A DNA stretch of 64,000 nucleotides from Pleurocapsa sp. FMAR1 (GCF_963665995.1 NZ_OY762512.1:4960001-5024000), one strand, 5' to 3'. Positions 27,033 through 36,349 are shown, counted from the stretch's first letter. The notes: a model not told the origin generated them from the letters alone. Made by a program: numbers and translations.

Positions 27033-28265
27033 TGCTTCAATAAATCTCATTCCACTGCTTATGCTTATGTAACTTATCAAACTGCCTACCTCAAAGCCAA
27101 CTATCCCGTAGAGTATATGTCGGCTTTGCTTACCGCTAGTAGCGGAAATCAGGAGAAAGTTGACAAATATCGGGAAAATTCCCAGAAAATGGGAATCAAG
27201 ATTTTACCTCCTGATATTAATCGCTCACAAGAAGACTTTACCCCTTTGGATGATCATCATATTCTTTTTGGTTTGTCGGCAGTCAAGAATTTAGGACAGG
27301 GTGCGATCGAGAATATTCTGATGGCAAGGAGTAGCGGTGAGTTTAAATCCTTGGCAGATTTTTGTGAGAGAGTAGAATTACGTACTGTTAATCGTCGAGC
27401 ATTGGAAACTTTAATTTACTGTGGTGCTTTTGATTTAGTACAGTCTAATCGTCGGCAGTTGATTAATGATATTGATGTATTGACATCTTGGGCGCAAAAA
27501 CGCCACAAAGAAAAAGCCAGTGGTCAACTTAATCTATTTGACATGATGAATAGTGGTGGCGAGTCAAAGTCTCAAGCTGCTTTTGAACAAGCACCTAGCA
27601 CTTCTAAAGTTGAAGATTATCCGCTACAGGAGAAACTACGTTTAGAAAAAGAATATATTGGTTTTTATATTAGCGATCATCCCCTCCAGGCAGTTTACCA
27701 AGCAGCACAAATTCTATCTCCTATAAGTCTAAGCGAATTATCGGAACAAAAAGCAAAAGAAAAAATTAGTGCAGTAGTCATGTTAAATTCTGTCCGCAAA
27801 ATTACAACTAAAAAAGGCGATCGCATGGCTTTTGTACAGATGGAAGACATTACAGGGGAAGCAGAGGGAACAATTTTTCCCAGTACTTACCAGGATTTAG
27901 AACCCTTATTAGCAGAAGGTAAGCAATTAATTGTTTGGGGGAAAGCACAACAGCGAAATGATAAATATCAGCTAATTATTGATGATGCTGAAGAAATAGA
28001 ACAAGTTAGAATGATTATGTTAGAAATTACTCCAGAGCAGGCTTTAGATCGGCTAAAAAGTAATTATTTAAAAAGAATCTTAGCAGAACAGACTCAAGAA
28101 CAAAATAAGTTTAAAATCCCTGTAATTGCTGCGATCGGTCAAGGAGAACAAAGGCAGTTTATTCGCTTTGGACAGAAATTTTGGGTGCAAAATGAATCCC
28201 AAGCTATGGCATCTTTACAAGAGGCAGGGTTCAAAGTTCACTGTACGCCCTTAGTTTCTCATTAA
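26925..28265 (+). CDS. dnaE: DNA polymerase III alpha subunit, C-terminal half with split C-intein
   Basis: 446 residues. The first 36 are a DnaE C-intein; the C-extein starts at C37-F38-N39 and continues KSHSTAYAYVTYQTAYLKA, the normal DnaE interior. The remaining 410 residues include the helix-hairpin-helix-containing fingers end, an OB-fold region (AVVMLNSVRKITTKKGDRMA) and the C-terminal domain. Alone it is inactive: it is joined by protein trans-splicing to the N-terminal half made from a distant dnaE-N/N-intein gene, absent here as expected. This is the arrangement known from Synechocystis and Nostoc. The 410-residue C-extein is of normal length. Confidence 0.95.
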   Translation: MVKIVSRQSLGKQTVYDLGVAQDHNFLLANGMVASNCFNKSHSTAYAYVTYQTAYLKANYPVEYMSALLTASSGNQEKVDKYRENSQKMGIKILPPDINRSQEDFTPLDDHHILFGLSAVKNLGQGAIENILMARSSGEFKSLADFCERVELRTVNRRALETLIYCGAFDLVQSNRRQLINDIDVLTSWAQKRHKEKASGQLNLFDMMNSGGESKSQAAFEQAPSTSKVEDYPLQEKLRLEKEYIGFYISDHPLQAVYQAAQILSPISLSELSEQKAKEKISAVVMLNSVRKITTKKGDRMAFVQMEDITGEAEGTIFPSTYQDLEPLLAEGKQLIVWGKAQQRNDKYQLIIDDAEEIEQVRMIMLEITPEQALDRLKSNYLKRILAEQTQEQNKFKIPVIAAIGQGEQRQFIRFGQKFWVQNESQAMASLQEAGFKVHCTPLVSH

Positions 28266-28548
28266 TTATACTTATAGGTTTAAAAATTACATAGTTTTAC
28301 CGATGACATTTTCTAGGTAAATCAAGTTCACTTTTGAAAGAGCAAATACTCTTGCCGATCAATTTTTTTAGACTAAAATAAAGAAAATAAGTAAATTATC
28401 ATAATTCTATATTCAAATATTTTTTTTGCTAAATATCAGCATATTATTTTATTTTTTCCCTAACTAACAGATATTTATACTTAAAATATCTTTAATGCTG
28501 CCTTACTTAAATATCAATGTTAGATATAAAAGTATCTATTTCAACCAG

Positions 28549-29070
28549 ATGGCTGATAAAAAACCCAAACTTACTTTAGTCAAGTTAAATAAAGCCGATT
28601 TAGCAAAAGGCAGACACGTTTTAATTGTCGAGTCTCCAGAATCGAGAAGGGCTGTCTCTCTCAACGTCAATGTATTTTCTGTAGGTCGTCACCCTAATAA
28701 TGATCTAGTAATCAATGATGCCTTAGCATCAAGACATCATGCTACTGTGGCTTGGATGAGATATTCAGAGGGAGGAGACAAAAGCGACTACTCATACTGG
28801 ATTATTGATGGTAAAGGCAAAAGACAAAGAAGCCGTAACGGTATTTCGATTAATGGCAGCAAGAAATCTCTACACCGACTAGTTTCTGGAGATATTATTC
28901 ACATTGGTAACAGCATCAAAATTGCCTATAGCTATATTACATATTCTACAGATAGCAGCCAATTTTTACGCTATTGTGATGAAGAAAAAGCAGCCTATAA
29001 ACCGATTAACCCTATTGATAAATCATCTAAAGAAACGGTAGTTATTGAAAACACTATTATGAAAGAATAG
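28549..29070 (+). CDS. FHA-domain protein
   Basis: 173 residues from the ATG at 28549 (MADKKPKLTL); a start at 28495 would add an 18-residue tail of doubtful value. The forkhead-associated domain spans about residues 40-125, with GRHPNNDLVI, SRHHATVAW and NGISINGSKK containing the phosphothreonine-binding Arg, Ser and Asn. Such proteins bind phosphorylated partners. The C-terminal 40 residues are polar. It is convergent with the anti-sigma kinase gene 36 bases away, which suggests a signalling neighbourhood, but no partner is known. Confidence 0.82.
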   Translation: MADKKPKLTLVKLNKADLAKGRHVLIVESPESRRAVSLNVNVFSVGRHPNNDLVINDALASRHHATVAWMRYSEGGDKSDYSYWIIDGKGKRQRSRNGISINGSKKSLHRLVSGDIIHIGNSIKIAYSYITYSTDSSQFLRYCDEEKAAYKPINPIDKSSKETVVIENTIMKE

Positions 29071-29106
29071 ACATGGCTGATTCGTTTTTATTAATCGGAT
29101 TTACTA

Positions 29107-29592
29107 TTAGTTAGTGTCCTGCGAATTAGAATTATTATCAGGTTGATGATTGTCAAAGAGTTTGACAATCAGTAAGCAATTTTCCTGTTTTTCTGTGCGG
29201 TAATAATTTAGGCGATCGCAAATTTTGTTCATAATCGGAATTCCACGACCACTTCCAAGCCAATCATTATTTTTTTGAGCATTTTCGGCAATAAAATTCT
29301 GTAGATCAAAAGCAGAACCATAATCCCATATTTTAATTTTTATGTCTGTTTGACTGAGAAATACTTCGATTCTAATCGAGACATCTGGGGGTAAATTTTT
29401 GTGAGCGTGTCGCACTGCATTAGTGAATCCTTCAGCCAAAGCTAATCTACACTGTAGCCAATCTCGAAGGGGAATAAAATCCTGATAGATTTGATTGAAT
29501 TCAGCTAACACTTTATCAAGTGATTGTAAATTGCTAGGGACTTTGATTTTAATAGTTCGTAAGACTTTCAACTTATTATATGCCTCGTTCAA
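29107..29592 (-). CDS. Anti-sigma/anti-anti-sigma serine kinase (HATPase, RsbW-like)
   Basis: 161 residues. GHKL ATPase motifs: N-box EGFTNAVRHAH, G1 DYGSAFD and G2 GSGRGIPIM. This is the compact RsbW/SpoIIAB form without a histidine-kinase dimer domain. Members phosphorylate an anti-sigma antagonist and bind a sigma factor or another target. A response-regulator phosphatase of the matching SpoIIE/RsbU type is divergent 680 bases away. No STAS antagonist or sigma gene lies in the window. Confidence 0.85.
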   Translation of the reverse strand: MNEAYNKLKVLRTIKIKVPSNLQSLDKVLAEFNQIYQDFIPLRDWLQCRLALAEGFTNAVRHAHKNLPPDVSIRIEVFLSQTDIKIKIWDYGSAFDLQNFIAENAQKNNDWLGSGRGIPIMNKICDRLNYYRTEKQENCLLIVKLFDNHQPDNNSNSQDTN

Positions 29593-30274
29593 ACATAACA
29601 GGCAAAAATATGGCTACAGTATTTGTTTTATGATGACTATCTAACTTGAGTTTGGGATAAGCTAAAAACCTTACTCTTTAGTTGGCTGAAAATACTATTT
29701 TTTAGTAAAATCACCGTCAAAATTGTCTCGACTCAACTAACGTTATCCATATAAACATATGGTAATAATAGTAATTTAATTCTCATATCTCTTGTATTTT
29801 CTCTTGCTTTTAGCACACTTAAAGTTATAGAAATGTGGATAATTATTGGTTAGTAATTATAGTTTAACAAGGCAACTTGATGTTTTGCTTAGAGACAAAT
29901 TCATCGGCTTTTAACAAGTAGCCAAATGAGACGTGTGGTTGCATCACTATCAAGCACAAGGCAAAAGCTTCAGCCAGATGTACGCGCATCAAGATAGCGA
30001 TCGCCTTTTTGCCAAAAATTTAACGCTCAAATTGCTTTTTTATCCTCTATAGTTGAGTACACCGTTTAATTCACCACTAAGTTTCTGTTTAAAGCGCCAT
30101 AGCCTAAACTTAAGACACGCCCTCGGATGATTTTCCTAGCTAATGGAAATAAAGCTTCTTTGAGGCAGGAGCGTCACAGTTGACATAAGCCCTAAAAGTT
30201 TTACTGCTTTGTAGCTCAGTAGGCAATGACTGCCATTACCTTCGGTCATCAGATAAGAAAACTATCAATTTACT
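29593..30274. other. Long spacer between divergent signalling genes
   Basis: 680 bases without a convincing gene on either strand. A short inverted ATATGTTTATATGG-like AT stretch occurs near 29745-29765. At 30211-30224 GTAGCTCAGTAGGC resembles a tRNA D-arm, but no tRNA can be folded around it. It presumably carries the promoters of the two flanking genes. Confidence 0.4.
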
Positions 30275-31408
30275 ATGGCTCAAATTCTGATTATTGACGA
30301 TGATTTTACAACTCAACTACTTTTAGAGAGAACTCTTAGTATGCAGGGTTATGATATCACCTTGGCAAGTGATGGTGAAGAAGGACTAATCAAAGCCAAA
30401 ACAATTCGTCCTGCCCTAATTATTTGTGATTGGATTATGCCTCGCAAAAACGGTTTAGAGGTGTGTAGTCAAATAAAATCTACTCCTGAATTGTCCACTA
30501 CCTTTTTTATTCTGCTTACATCTCTAGATTCAGTAGAAGATCGAGTTAAAGGTTTGGATGCTGGGGCAGATGATTTTTTATGTAAGCCAATCGAGATGAA
30601 TGAGCTAAAAGCCAGAGTTAGAGCAGGATTGCGTCTACATCAACTAAGCAAAGATCTCCAAATTCAAAAACAGCTACTAGAAGCTGAATTAGCTGAAGCA
30701 GCCGAGTATGTTAGTACTATATTACCAGAGCCTCTCCATCATCCGTCTTTAAGTATTGATGTGTGTTTTATTCCTTCACGACAATTGGGAGGAGATAGTT
30801 TTGATTATTTTTGGTTAGACGATCGCCATTTGGTCTTTTATCTTTTAGACGTTTCAGGACATGGCTTGAGGGCTTCTTTGCCTTCTTTGGCGGTAGTCAA
30901 CCTACTGAGATCCCGTGGATTGAGCAACGTCGATTATTATCAACCAGACTCAGTGTTAAAAGGCTTGAACCAGGCTTTTCAGATGAGCGATCGCAACGAT
31001 AAATATTTTACTATCTGGTATGGTGTTTATGATCGCCAAAACCGTAGCTTAACTTACTCTAGTGCTGGGCATCCTCCTGCAATTTTACTAACCCCAAGCT
31101 TGAGAGCTACAGAGCAGCGTCTGAAGACTCCAGGAGTACCTGTAGGGATGTTTCCTAATATTCAGTATGTAAATGCTTCGTGCCAAATTGAGGCACACTC
31201 TAGCCTGTACATATTTAGCGATGGAATTTATGAAGTTGAACAACAGTTTAATTCCCATTGGGGTTTAGATCGATTAATTAATTTACTCAAAAAATATCAG
31301 CAGACACCCGAACGAGATTTAAAACGTTTACTACAGTACGTTAGAAGTTGGCATCCTAATTTTCAATTTGAAGATGATTTATCCATTTTACAAATAGATT
31401 TTTCTTAA
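30275..31408 (+). CDS. Response regulator with PP2C-type (SpoIIE/RsbU) phosphatase domain
   Basis: 377 residues. The receiver domain (1-118) has D52 as phospho-acceptor and K104. A coiled linker (122-150) leads to the PPM phosphatase domain (about 160-375), with GGDSFDYF (172-179) and DVSGHG (192-197) and a C-terminal EDDLSIL supplying metal-binding acids. Phosphorylation of the receiver is expected to control dephosphorylation of a STAS protein, the counterpart to the HATPase kinase next door. Similar proteins occur in the IcfG/RsbU-type network of Synechocystis. Confidence 0.9.
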   Translation: MAQILIIDDDFTTQLLLERTLSMQGYDITLASDGEEGLIKAKTIRPALIICDWIMPRKNGLEVCSQIKSTPELSTTFFILLTSLDSVEDRVKGLDAGADDFLCKPIEMNELKARVRAGLRLHQLSKDLQIQKQLLEAELAEAAEYVSTILPEPLHHPSLSIDVCFIPSRQLGGDSFDYFWLDDRHLVFYLLDVSGHGLRASLPSLAVVNLLRSRGLSNVDYYQPDSVLKGLNQAFQMSDRNDKYFTIWYGVYDRQNRSLTYSSAGHPPAILLTPSLRATEQRLKTPGVPVGMFPNIQYVNASCQIEAHSSLYIFSDGIYEVEQQFNSHWGLDRLINLLKKYQQTPERDLKRLLQYVRSWHPNFQFEDDLSILQIDFS

Positions 31409-31569
31409 ATCACTAATTAATTTAATTTGAACAAGCAAAGTTCTGTGGCTTTCTTCAGTAACTTTGCCAAGACGCAGTGCAACTTTATTAGTTTATACAC
31501 CGTCATATTTTTTGCAAGGTAGTCACTTATAACACTTGTTTTCTTTAAATTAATTGTTATTCAACCCCA

Positions 31570-32430
31570 ATGTTCCAGCAATATTTTAGCTTTTCTAATC
31601 GTTTTTATCGTCGTTTAGCCTTAGGTTCAATTACTTTTATAATTACCGTTGGTATTGGCTTGGGAAATGTTCAACCTAGCTATGCTATTTCCTGGCTAGA
31701 GCTAATGATTCGGGGAGTGCAAATAGTTCAGATATCAAATATTTCTAATGCTCAAGAGGAAGAGATAGGTAAAGGCATCAATCAAGAGCTAATAAGTTCT
31801 GGTCAAGTCAAACTATACCGCAACTCCTCAATCAACAGCTATATAAATGAGATTGGACAGCAACTAGCTAAAACTAGCCAACGTCCAAATATTCCCTACA
31901 CTTTCCAAGTAGTTGATGATAACAACATTAATGCCTTCGCGACGATGGGTGGCTATGTATACGTCAATAAGGGCTTGATAGCAACAGCAGATAATGAGGC
32001 AGAATTAGCCAGCGTCATTGGTCATGAAATTGGTCATATTGCTGCTCGTCATGCTATACAAAAAATGCGCGATCGCGCAATTTCTCAGGGGTTGCTTTCC
32101 GCAGCAGGAGTAGACCGCAACAATGCTATTCAAATTGGGGTAGAATTAGCCGTTAGTCGTCCTAATAGTCGTGCTGACGAGCTACAGGCAGATCACTTAG
32201 GGCTAGAAGATATAACTAAGGCTAACTACGCCCCCGCAGGTATGTTAGGCTTTATGCAGAAGTTGTTAAGCAAAGGTGGCTCTCCTCCTACTTTTTTAAG
32301 TACTCATCCTGCTACCTCAGATCGCCTTAAAATTTTGCAGCAAGACATTAATCCTCAAACCGCCAATGTCGGCAATGGTTTAGACAATCAAGCATATAAA
32401 AATCGTATTCGTTCCCTGTATGTTAATTGA
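31570..32430 (+). CDS. Secreted M48-family metalloprotease
   Basis: 286 residues. An N-terminal signal or anchor (about 15-39) ends near PSYAIS. The zinc site HEIGH is at 152-156, and the third ligand is E in SRADELQADHLG. The layout matches single-domain periplasmic BepA/LoiP-like proteases that act in outer-membrane quality control. No TPR domain follows, so it is the short form. The next gene, KDPG aldolase, starts 28 bases downstream, so co-transcription is possible without obvious functional link. Confidence 0.88.
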   Translation: MFQQYFSFSNRFYRRLALGSITFIITVGIGLGNVQPSYAISWLELMIRGVQIVQISNISNAQEEEIGKGINQELISSGQVKLYRNSSINSYINEIGQQLAKTSQRPNIPYTFQVVDDNNINAFATMGGYVYVNKGLIATADNEAELASVIGHEIGHIAARHAIQKMRDRAISQGLLSAAGVDRNNAIQIGVELAVSRPNSRADELQADHLGLEDITKANYAPAGMLGFMQKLLSKGGSPPTFLSTHPATSDRLKILQQDINPQTANVGNGLDNQAYKNRIRSLYVN

Positions 32431-32457
32431 TATCAACTGATATTAATATAATGCCGA

Positions 32458-33123
32458 ATGTTGGATCAATGGTTACAAGTTTTAGAGCAAAATAGAGCGA
32501 TCGCCATAATTCGTTGTCCTCAAATAAGCCTCGCTTACAAAATGGCAGTAGCAGTAGCAGCAGGAGGAATGAACCTAATAGAAATTGCCTGGAATAGCGA
32601 ATCAGAGGGCAAAGTTGACCAAAGTTCTGAAGATTTAATTACTCAGTTACGAACAGAATTACCCGACTGTACTATTGGTGCAGGAACAATTCTCAACTCA
32701 GAGCAATTACAGGCTGCGGTCAACGCTGGAGCGCAATTTGCTTTCTCTCCTTATTTTAGTCAAGAGTTGCTTGATGTTTCTCAGTCTCGTTATCAAATAC
32801 CCTTTGTGCCTGGAGTCTTTTCGCCAACGGAAATAGTCAATGCTTGGCAAAGTGGTGCTAAGGCGGTTAAGGTTTTTCCAATCAAATCCCTTGGTGGTGC
32901 AGAATATATTAGATGTCTGCAAGGTCCATTAAGTCAGATTCCCTTAATTCCTACTGGCGGCATAACCCTAGAAAATGCTTCAAAAATGATTGAAGCAGGA
33001 GCGATCGCCGTAGGGATTTCTAGTAGTCTTTTTCCCACCCAGGCGATCGCCAATCGAGACTGGTCAAGTATTTCTCTCAGGACTAAATATTTACTTGATA
33101 AATTACAGGGTATTAAAAAATAA
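32458..33123 (+). CDS. eda: KDPG/KHG aldolase (Entner-Doudoroff)
   Basis: 221 residues, class I aldolase. Schiff-base lysine K138 lies in AVKVFPIKS; other conserved blocks are IRCPQ, IEIAWN (E42), GAGTILN, PGVFSPTEI and IPTGGI. It splits 2-keto-3-deoxy-6-phosphogluconate to pyruvate and glyceraldehyde 3-phosphate. In cyanobacteria it works in the Entner-Doudoroff shunt or in hydroxyproline/glutamate metabolism. The edd partner is not here. Convergent with psb30. Confidence 0.9.
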   Translation: MLDQWLQVLEQNRAIAIIRCPQISLAYKMAVAVAAGGMNLIEIAWNSESEGKVDQSSEDLITQLRTELPDCTIGAGTILNSEQLQAAVNAGAQFAFSPYFSQELLDVSQSRYQIPFVPGVFSPTEIVNAWQSGAKAVKVFPIKSLGGAEYIRCLQGPLSQIPLIPTGGITLENASKMIEAGAIAVGISSSLFPTQAIANRDWSSISLRTKYLLDKLQGIKK

Positions 33124-33181
33124 ATCTGCTCATCTAGACAACTAAAAGAGCAGTTATGAAAAGATCTCATCTAAAATTTTT

Positions 33182-33322
33182 TTAAAGATCGCCACCACGC
33201 AATGCTAATAAAAATATCACTACAGGTCCAGAGATCACAATCAAAGCTAGACAAAGCAGTTGAAAGATTACAGTAAAGTTGATATTACCAAAAACACTAA
33301 AAAGGTTGGTTACAAAGTCCAT
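33182..33322 (-). CDS. psb30: Photosystem II reaction centre protein Psb30 (Ycf12)
   Basis: 46 residues. One membrane helix (about 18-41), with the family ending SGPVVIFLLALRGGDL and preceding LLCLALIVI. Psb30 is a one-helix thylakoid subunit of photosystem II, near cytochrome b559, stabilising the complex under high light. The start has a textbook AGGAG 5 bases upstream of the ATG at 33322. The N-terminal extension MDFVTNLFSVFGNIN is of normal length for cyanobacteria. It lies between convergent eda and the livF-like gene. Confidence 0.9.
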   Translation of the reverse strand: MDFVTNLFSVFGNINFTVIFQLLCLALIVISGPVVIFLLALRGGDL

Positions 33323-33501
33323 GTTTACTCCTAAAAGTTTATCAAAACCAAATCTATAAAGGTGGCTAAATCTTGTAAGCCATCATCTATAATACCTGGG
33401 AACTATCTGCTATTTCTGAGTAACGATACAAAAATACATAAACTTTTATTGCGCTGTAAAAACATTAAAACCACACTGGTTAAAATGCAGTTTGATTCAG
33501 A

Positions 33502-34227
33502 TTAGCTTTTATAAGCAGCACCTAAATATAATTCTCCTACCCTAGGATTATTTAGTAAATCTTTTCCTGTTCCTTCAAAACGCTCTTTACCATTTTCGAG
33601 AACATAGCCTCTATTTGCCATCGCCAAAGCTTTTTTCGCATTTTGCTCTACTAATACAATAGCTGTACCCGTTTGATTGATGGCTTTTACCTGTTCTAGC
33701 ACCGAGTTAACCAAAATCGGTGATAAAGCTGCTGAAGGTTCATCTAAAAGCAAAAGTTCAGGCTCAAGCATCAATGCTTTGCCCATTGCCAGCATCTGTC
33801 TCTCTCCTCCCGATAAAGTTCCTGCTTTTTGACGACGACGAGAACCTAATCGGGGAAACATCGTATAAATCTTGTCCTTAAGGGACTTGAGAGAGCCACT
33901 GCGAATAAACGCCCCCATCTCCAAATTTTCTTCAATTGAAAGAGAAGCGAATACATTAGTTAGTTGAGGAACGTAACACATCCCGCGTTTGACAATTTTG
34001 TCTGATTTGAGTCTGGCGATATTTTCTCCTTTAAAAATGATTTGACCTTTGGCGGGAGTGAGCAAGCCAAAAATAGCTTTAGCTAAGGTGGATTTTCCCG
34101 CACCGTTAGGACCAATCACCGCCACTAATTCTCCTGGAGCAATTTGGAAGTTGATTCCCTGTAATATATGTAGATCTTTTACATAGCCAGCGTAAACATT
34201 TTTTACTTCTAAAAGATTTGTTGTCAT
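33502..34227 (-). CDS. livF: ABC transporter ATPase, LivF/branched-chain amino acid type
   Basis: 241 residues. Walker A GPNGAGKST, Q-loop YVPQLTNVF, signature LSGGERQM and Walker B LLLLDEPSAALSP are present. The ALSP and NAKKALAMANRGYVLENG features match LivF, the second ATPase of branched-chain or neutral amino-acid importers (NatE in cyanobacteria). The permeases, the LivG partner and the binding protein are not nearby, which is common in cyanobacteria where these subunits are dispersed. Confidence 0.88.
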   Translation of the reverse strand: MTTNLLEVKNVYAGYVKDLHILQGINFQIAPGELVAVIGPNGAGKSTLAKAIFGLLTPAKGQIIFKGENIARLKSDKIVKRGMCYVPQLTNVFASLSIEENLEMGAFIRSGSLKSLKDKIYTMFPRLGSRRRQKAGTLSGGERQMLAMGKALMLEPELLLLDEPSAALSPILVNSVLEQVKAINQTGTAIVLVEQNAKKALAMANRGYVLENGKERFEGTGKDLLNNPRVGELYLGAAYKS

Positions 34228-34665
34228 AAATATTGTGGGCTGAAAATGAATTTTCTAGAGAAAAGTGGAGCAAAGAAGAACAACACGTTTTAAATATTAA
34301 TTATTAAGAGCTTGTTTTTTTTCTGCATATAGATAAATTTTGCTAAAAGCAGTTTGCAGATAATTTACCTTATAACAAAAATAAATGTGAAGAGCGTATA
34401 AAGTTTATATTTTAATTGTTTAAAGTTTACCAAAGCCAAACTTTACTTTTTATACTTGAAGTATGAAATAAAACTAAAAAGTTTTACTCTAGAGTGTTCT
34501 TTTTATTTTGAATAACAGTTTATTTGAATCAATTTGGATATTTAGTTAAAAACCATAAGACTGCTGATGTTTTAAGATCAAAGTATAGTAAAAATTCAAA
34601 ATATTAGCACCTCAACTTAACAATGGCTAGAGAATTTTAACTGCAAGGAAGCTTATCTACAAGAA
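34228..34665. other. AT-rich spacer between divergent genes
   Basis: 438 bases. No gene, repeat or convincing terminator is seen. Several A/T runs are present. It must contain the promoters of the ATPase gene and the COP23-like gene. Confidence 0.4.
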
Positions 34666-35226
34666 ATGAAAACTAAATATTTATCGGCGTTGATGGTAAT
34701 GGGAGTGATGTCATCAGTCAGCATACCTGCGATCGCCGAATCATCAGATGCTCCTAAATTCAAATTTTCCTGCAAAGTAATTAAAGGAATACCTACTACC
34801 CTAGCACAAGCTGTTGCTAGCAAAGCTACTCAGCCGATCTTTCACTGGAAGAGTGATGCAACTGCCTTTAAATCTTCGGCTACTCCCCAACAATTATGTA
34901 ACAATGTTTCTACCCAGCTAGAAGAATATTCTGCAAGTGGTTACGATTTATCACAAATCAGCTTTGTTGGCACGGAAGAAAAAGGAATTCCCTTGATTTG
35001 CGCCAATACTTCAGGTGGATTAGATTGCAGCAAAGTTTTGGTAACTTTGAGTGCTGCTAATAATCCTGCTGGTGTAGCTAGCGAAGTTGTGGACTCTATC
35101 TTAGATAAAGATCTACAGCCAAAAGTAATCAAATCTAATGTCAGAGGTGTACAGTCTACATCCTACCAGGTTAATTTTTGGAGTTTGTTAGGTTTAGGGC
35201 TAGACCATAAGTTTCTTAGTAAGTAA
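34666..35226 (+). CDS. Secreted COP23-family protein
   Basis: 186 residues. A signal peptide (1-24) ends near AIA-ES. The mature part has four cysteines (FSCKV, LCNNV, LICAN, LDCSK) in the spacing seen in COP23, a circadian-oscillating membrane-associated protein of cyanobacteria. It also has the PIFHWKSD-like block. Function is unknown. The protein is shorter in its tail than some relatives. Assignment rests on the cysteine pattern and block order. Confidence 0.7.
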   Translation: MKTKYLSALMVMGVMSSVSIPAIAESSDAPKFKFSCKVIKGIPTTLAQAVASKATQPIFHWKSDATAFKSSATPQQLCNNVSTQLEEYSASGYDLSQISFVGTEEKGIPLICANTSGGLDCSKVLVTLSAANNPAGVASEVVDSILDKDLQPKVIKSNVRGVQSTSYQVNFWSLLGLGLDHKFLSK

Positions 35227-35360
35227 CGTGAGCGAGAACACGAATTTGGATTCGTAACCTCTACAAGAAACAATTTTTTGCTTAGGAGTTTGTATTGAAG
35301 CTAAAGCCCTCACTATTTAGTCTTGCCAAACTTTTCCAACCGTGGCGCGATCGCTGATTT

Positions 35361-35462
35361 ATACCAATTCTCTAAATTACCACTACACATAAATCTCCGT
35401 GTCTTCGTGTCTCCCAGTCCTCCAGTCAATTATAGTCACGCCAATTTAAAGAGAAACGGTAT
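35361..35462. repeat. Small element with imperfect inverted ends
   Basis: ATACCAATTCTCTAAATT (35361-35378) and AATTTAAAGAGAAACGGTAT (35443-35462) are imperfect reverse complements, sharing ATACC, TTCTCT and AAATT. The interior is CT-rich and non-coding. It is not related to the family A elements. Confidence 0.5.
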
Positions 35463-35475
35463 TATTAGTTAGCTG

Positions 35476-35505
35476 TTTTAATCATGGCGATCGCCATGAT
35501 TAAAA
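35476..35505. repeat. 30-bp perfect palindrome centred on GGCGATCGCC
   Basis: TTTTAATCATGGCGA followed immediately by its exact reverse complement, with no loop, so the HIP1-type core is embedded in a longer symmetric sequence. It lies 144 bases upstream of the first terD gene. The rest of the 35227-35648 spacer shows nothing else beyond the element at 35361. Confidence 0.6.
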
Positions 35506-35648
35506 TAGACTTAGCAGCAGCTAATCCAGCTTCAATAGTTATAAATAGTTATAAATTGCCTCTTTAGCTAAATGATTCTTTTAAGATAGAAACATAGCTA
35601 TTGCTTGTACATAATTTAAAACCGAGCAAGAAATCATAGAGGTAAATA

Positions 35649-36227
35649 ATGACAATTAATTTGAGTAAAGGAGAAAGAATCTCCTTAGAAAAAGTTTCTC
35701 CAGGACTAAAAGAAATTTTTATCGGCTTAGGCTGGGATATCAATCCGACTGATACTGGTGGTGATTTTGATATTGATGCGTCAATCTTCCTCTTAGACAG
35801 TAGTGAAAAGCTGATCTCTGATAAACACTTCATTTTTTACAATAACCTTTCTAGTCCAGACTCAGAAAAGTCTGTGCAGCAAAGGGGCGATAATCGAACT
35901 GGCGCAGGGGAAGGAGATGATGAAATCATTGACATGAAGCTGAAGACTGTTCCTCCAGAAGTTGATAAAGTTGCGATCGCTGTAACCATTCATGAAGCGG
36001 ATAAACGTCAGCAAAACTTTGGTCAGGTAAGTAACGCCTTTGTACGTATTGTAAACTATGAAAACGAAGAGGAAATCATTCGCTACGATTTGACTGAAGA
36101 TTTTTCTGTGGAAACAGCCTTAATTATGGCAGAAATGTACCGTAAAGACGGCGAATGGCGTATGAATGCCGTTGGTGCAGGATATGAAGGCGGATTACAA
36201 GCTTTAGTAGAAAGATATCAAAAGTAG
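35649..36227 (+). CDS. terD: TerD-family stress protein (first of three)
   Basis: 192 residues, a single TerD domain. Conserved features are the acidic calcium-site pattern FDIDASIF (about 38-45), GDNRTGAGEGDDE (about 82-94), VAVTIHEA and RKDGEWRMNAVGAGY. TerD proteins bind Ca2+ and act in tellurite, phage and colicin resistance or general membrane stress, by unknown mechanism. It is about 80% alike to the next gene by eye, a recent duplication. First of a three-gene array. Confidence 0.9.
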   Translation: MTINLSKGERISLEKVSPGLKEIFIGLGWDINPTDTGGDFDIDASIFLLDSSEKLISDKHFIFYNNLSSPDSEKSVQQRGDNRTGAGEGDDEIIDMKLKTVPPEVDKVAIAVTIHEADKRQQNFGQVSNAFVRIVNYENEEEIIRYDLTEDFSVETALIMAEMYRKDGEWRMNAVGAGYEGGLQALVERYQK

Positions 36228-36349
36228 TATTTCAAGGACGAAAAGATGAAGGATGAAGAAATACTAGAAAAATTACTTCGTCTTTCTTCTTCTCTGTTTC
36301 TATCTGGTAGAGCAACTAATAACTAACAACTAATAACTAACAACTAAAT

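Noticed and set aside
30205-30260. tRNA-like D-arm GTAGCTCAGTAGGC
   Set aside because: No anticodon or T-arm can be found at correct spacing.
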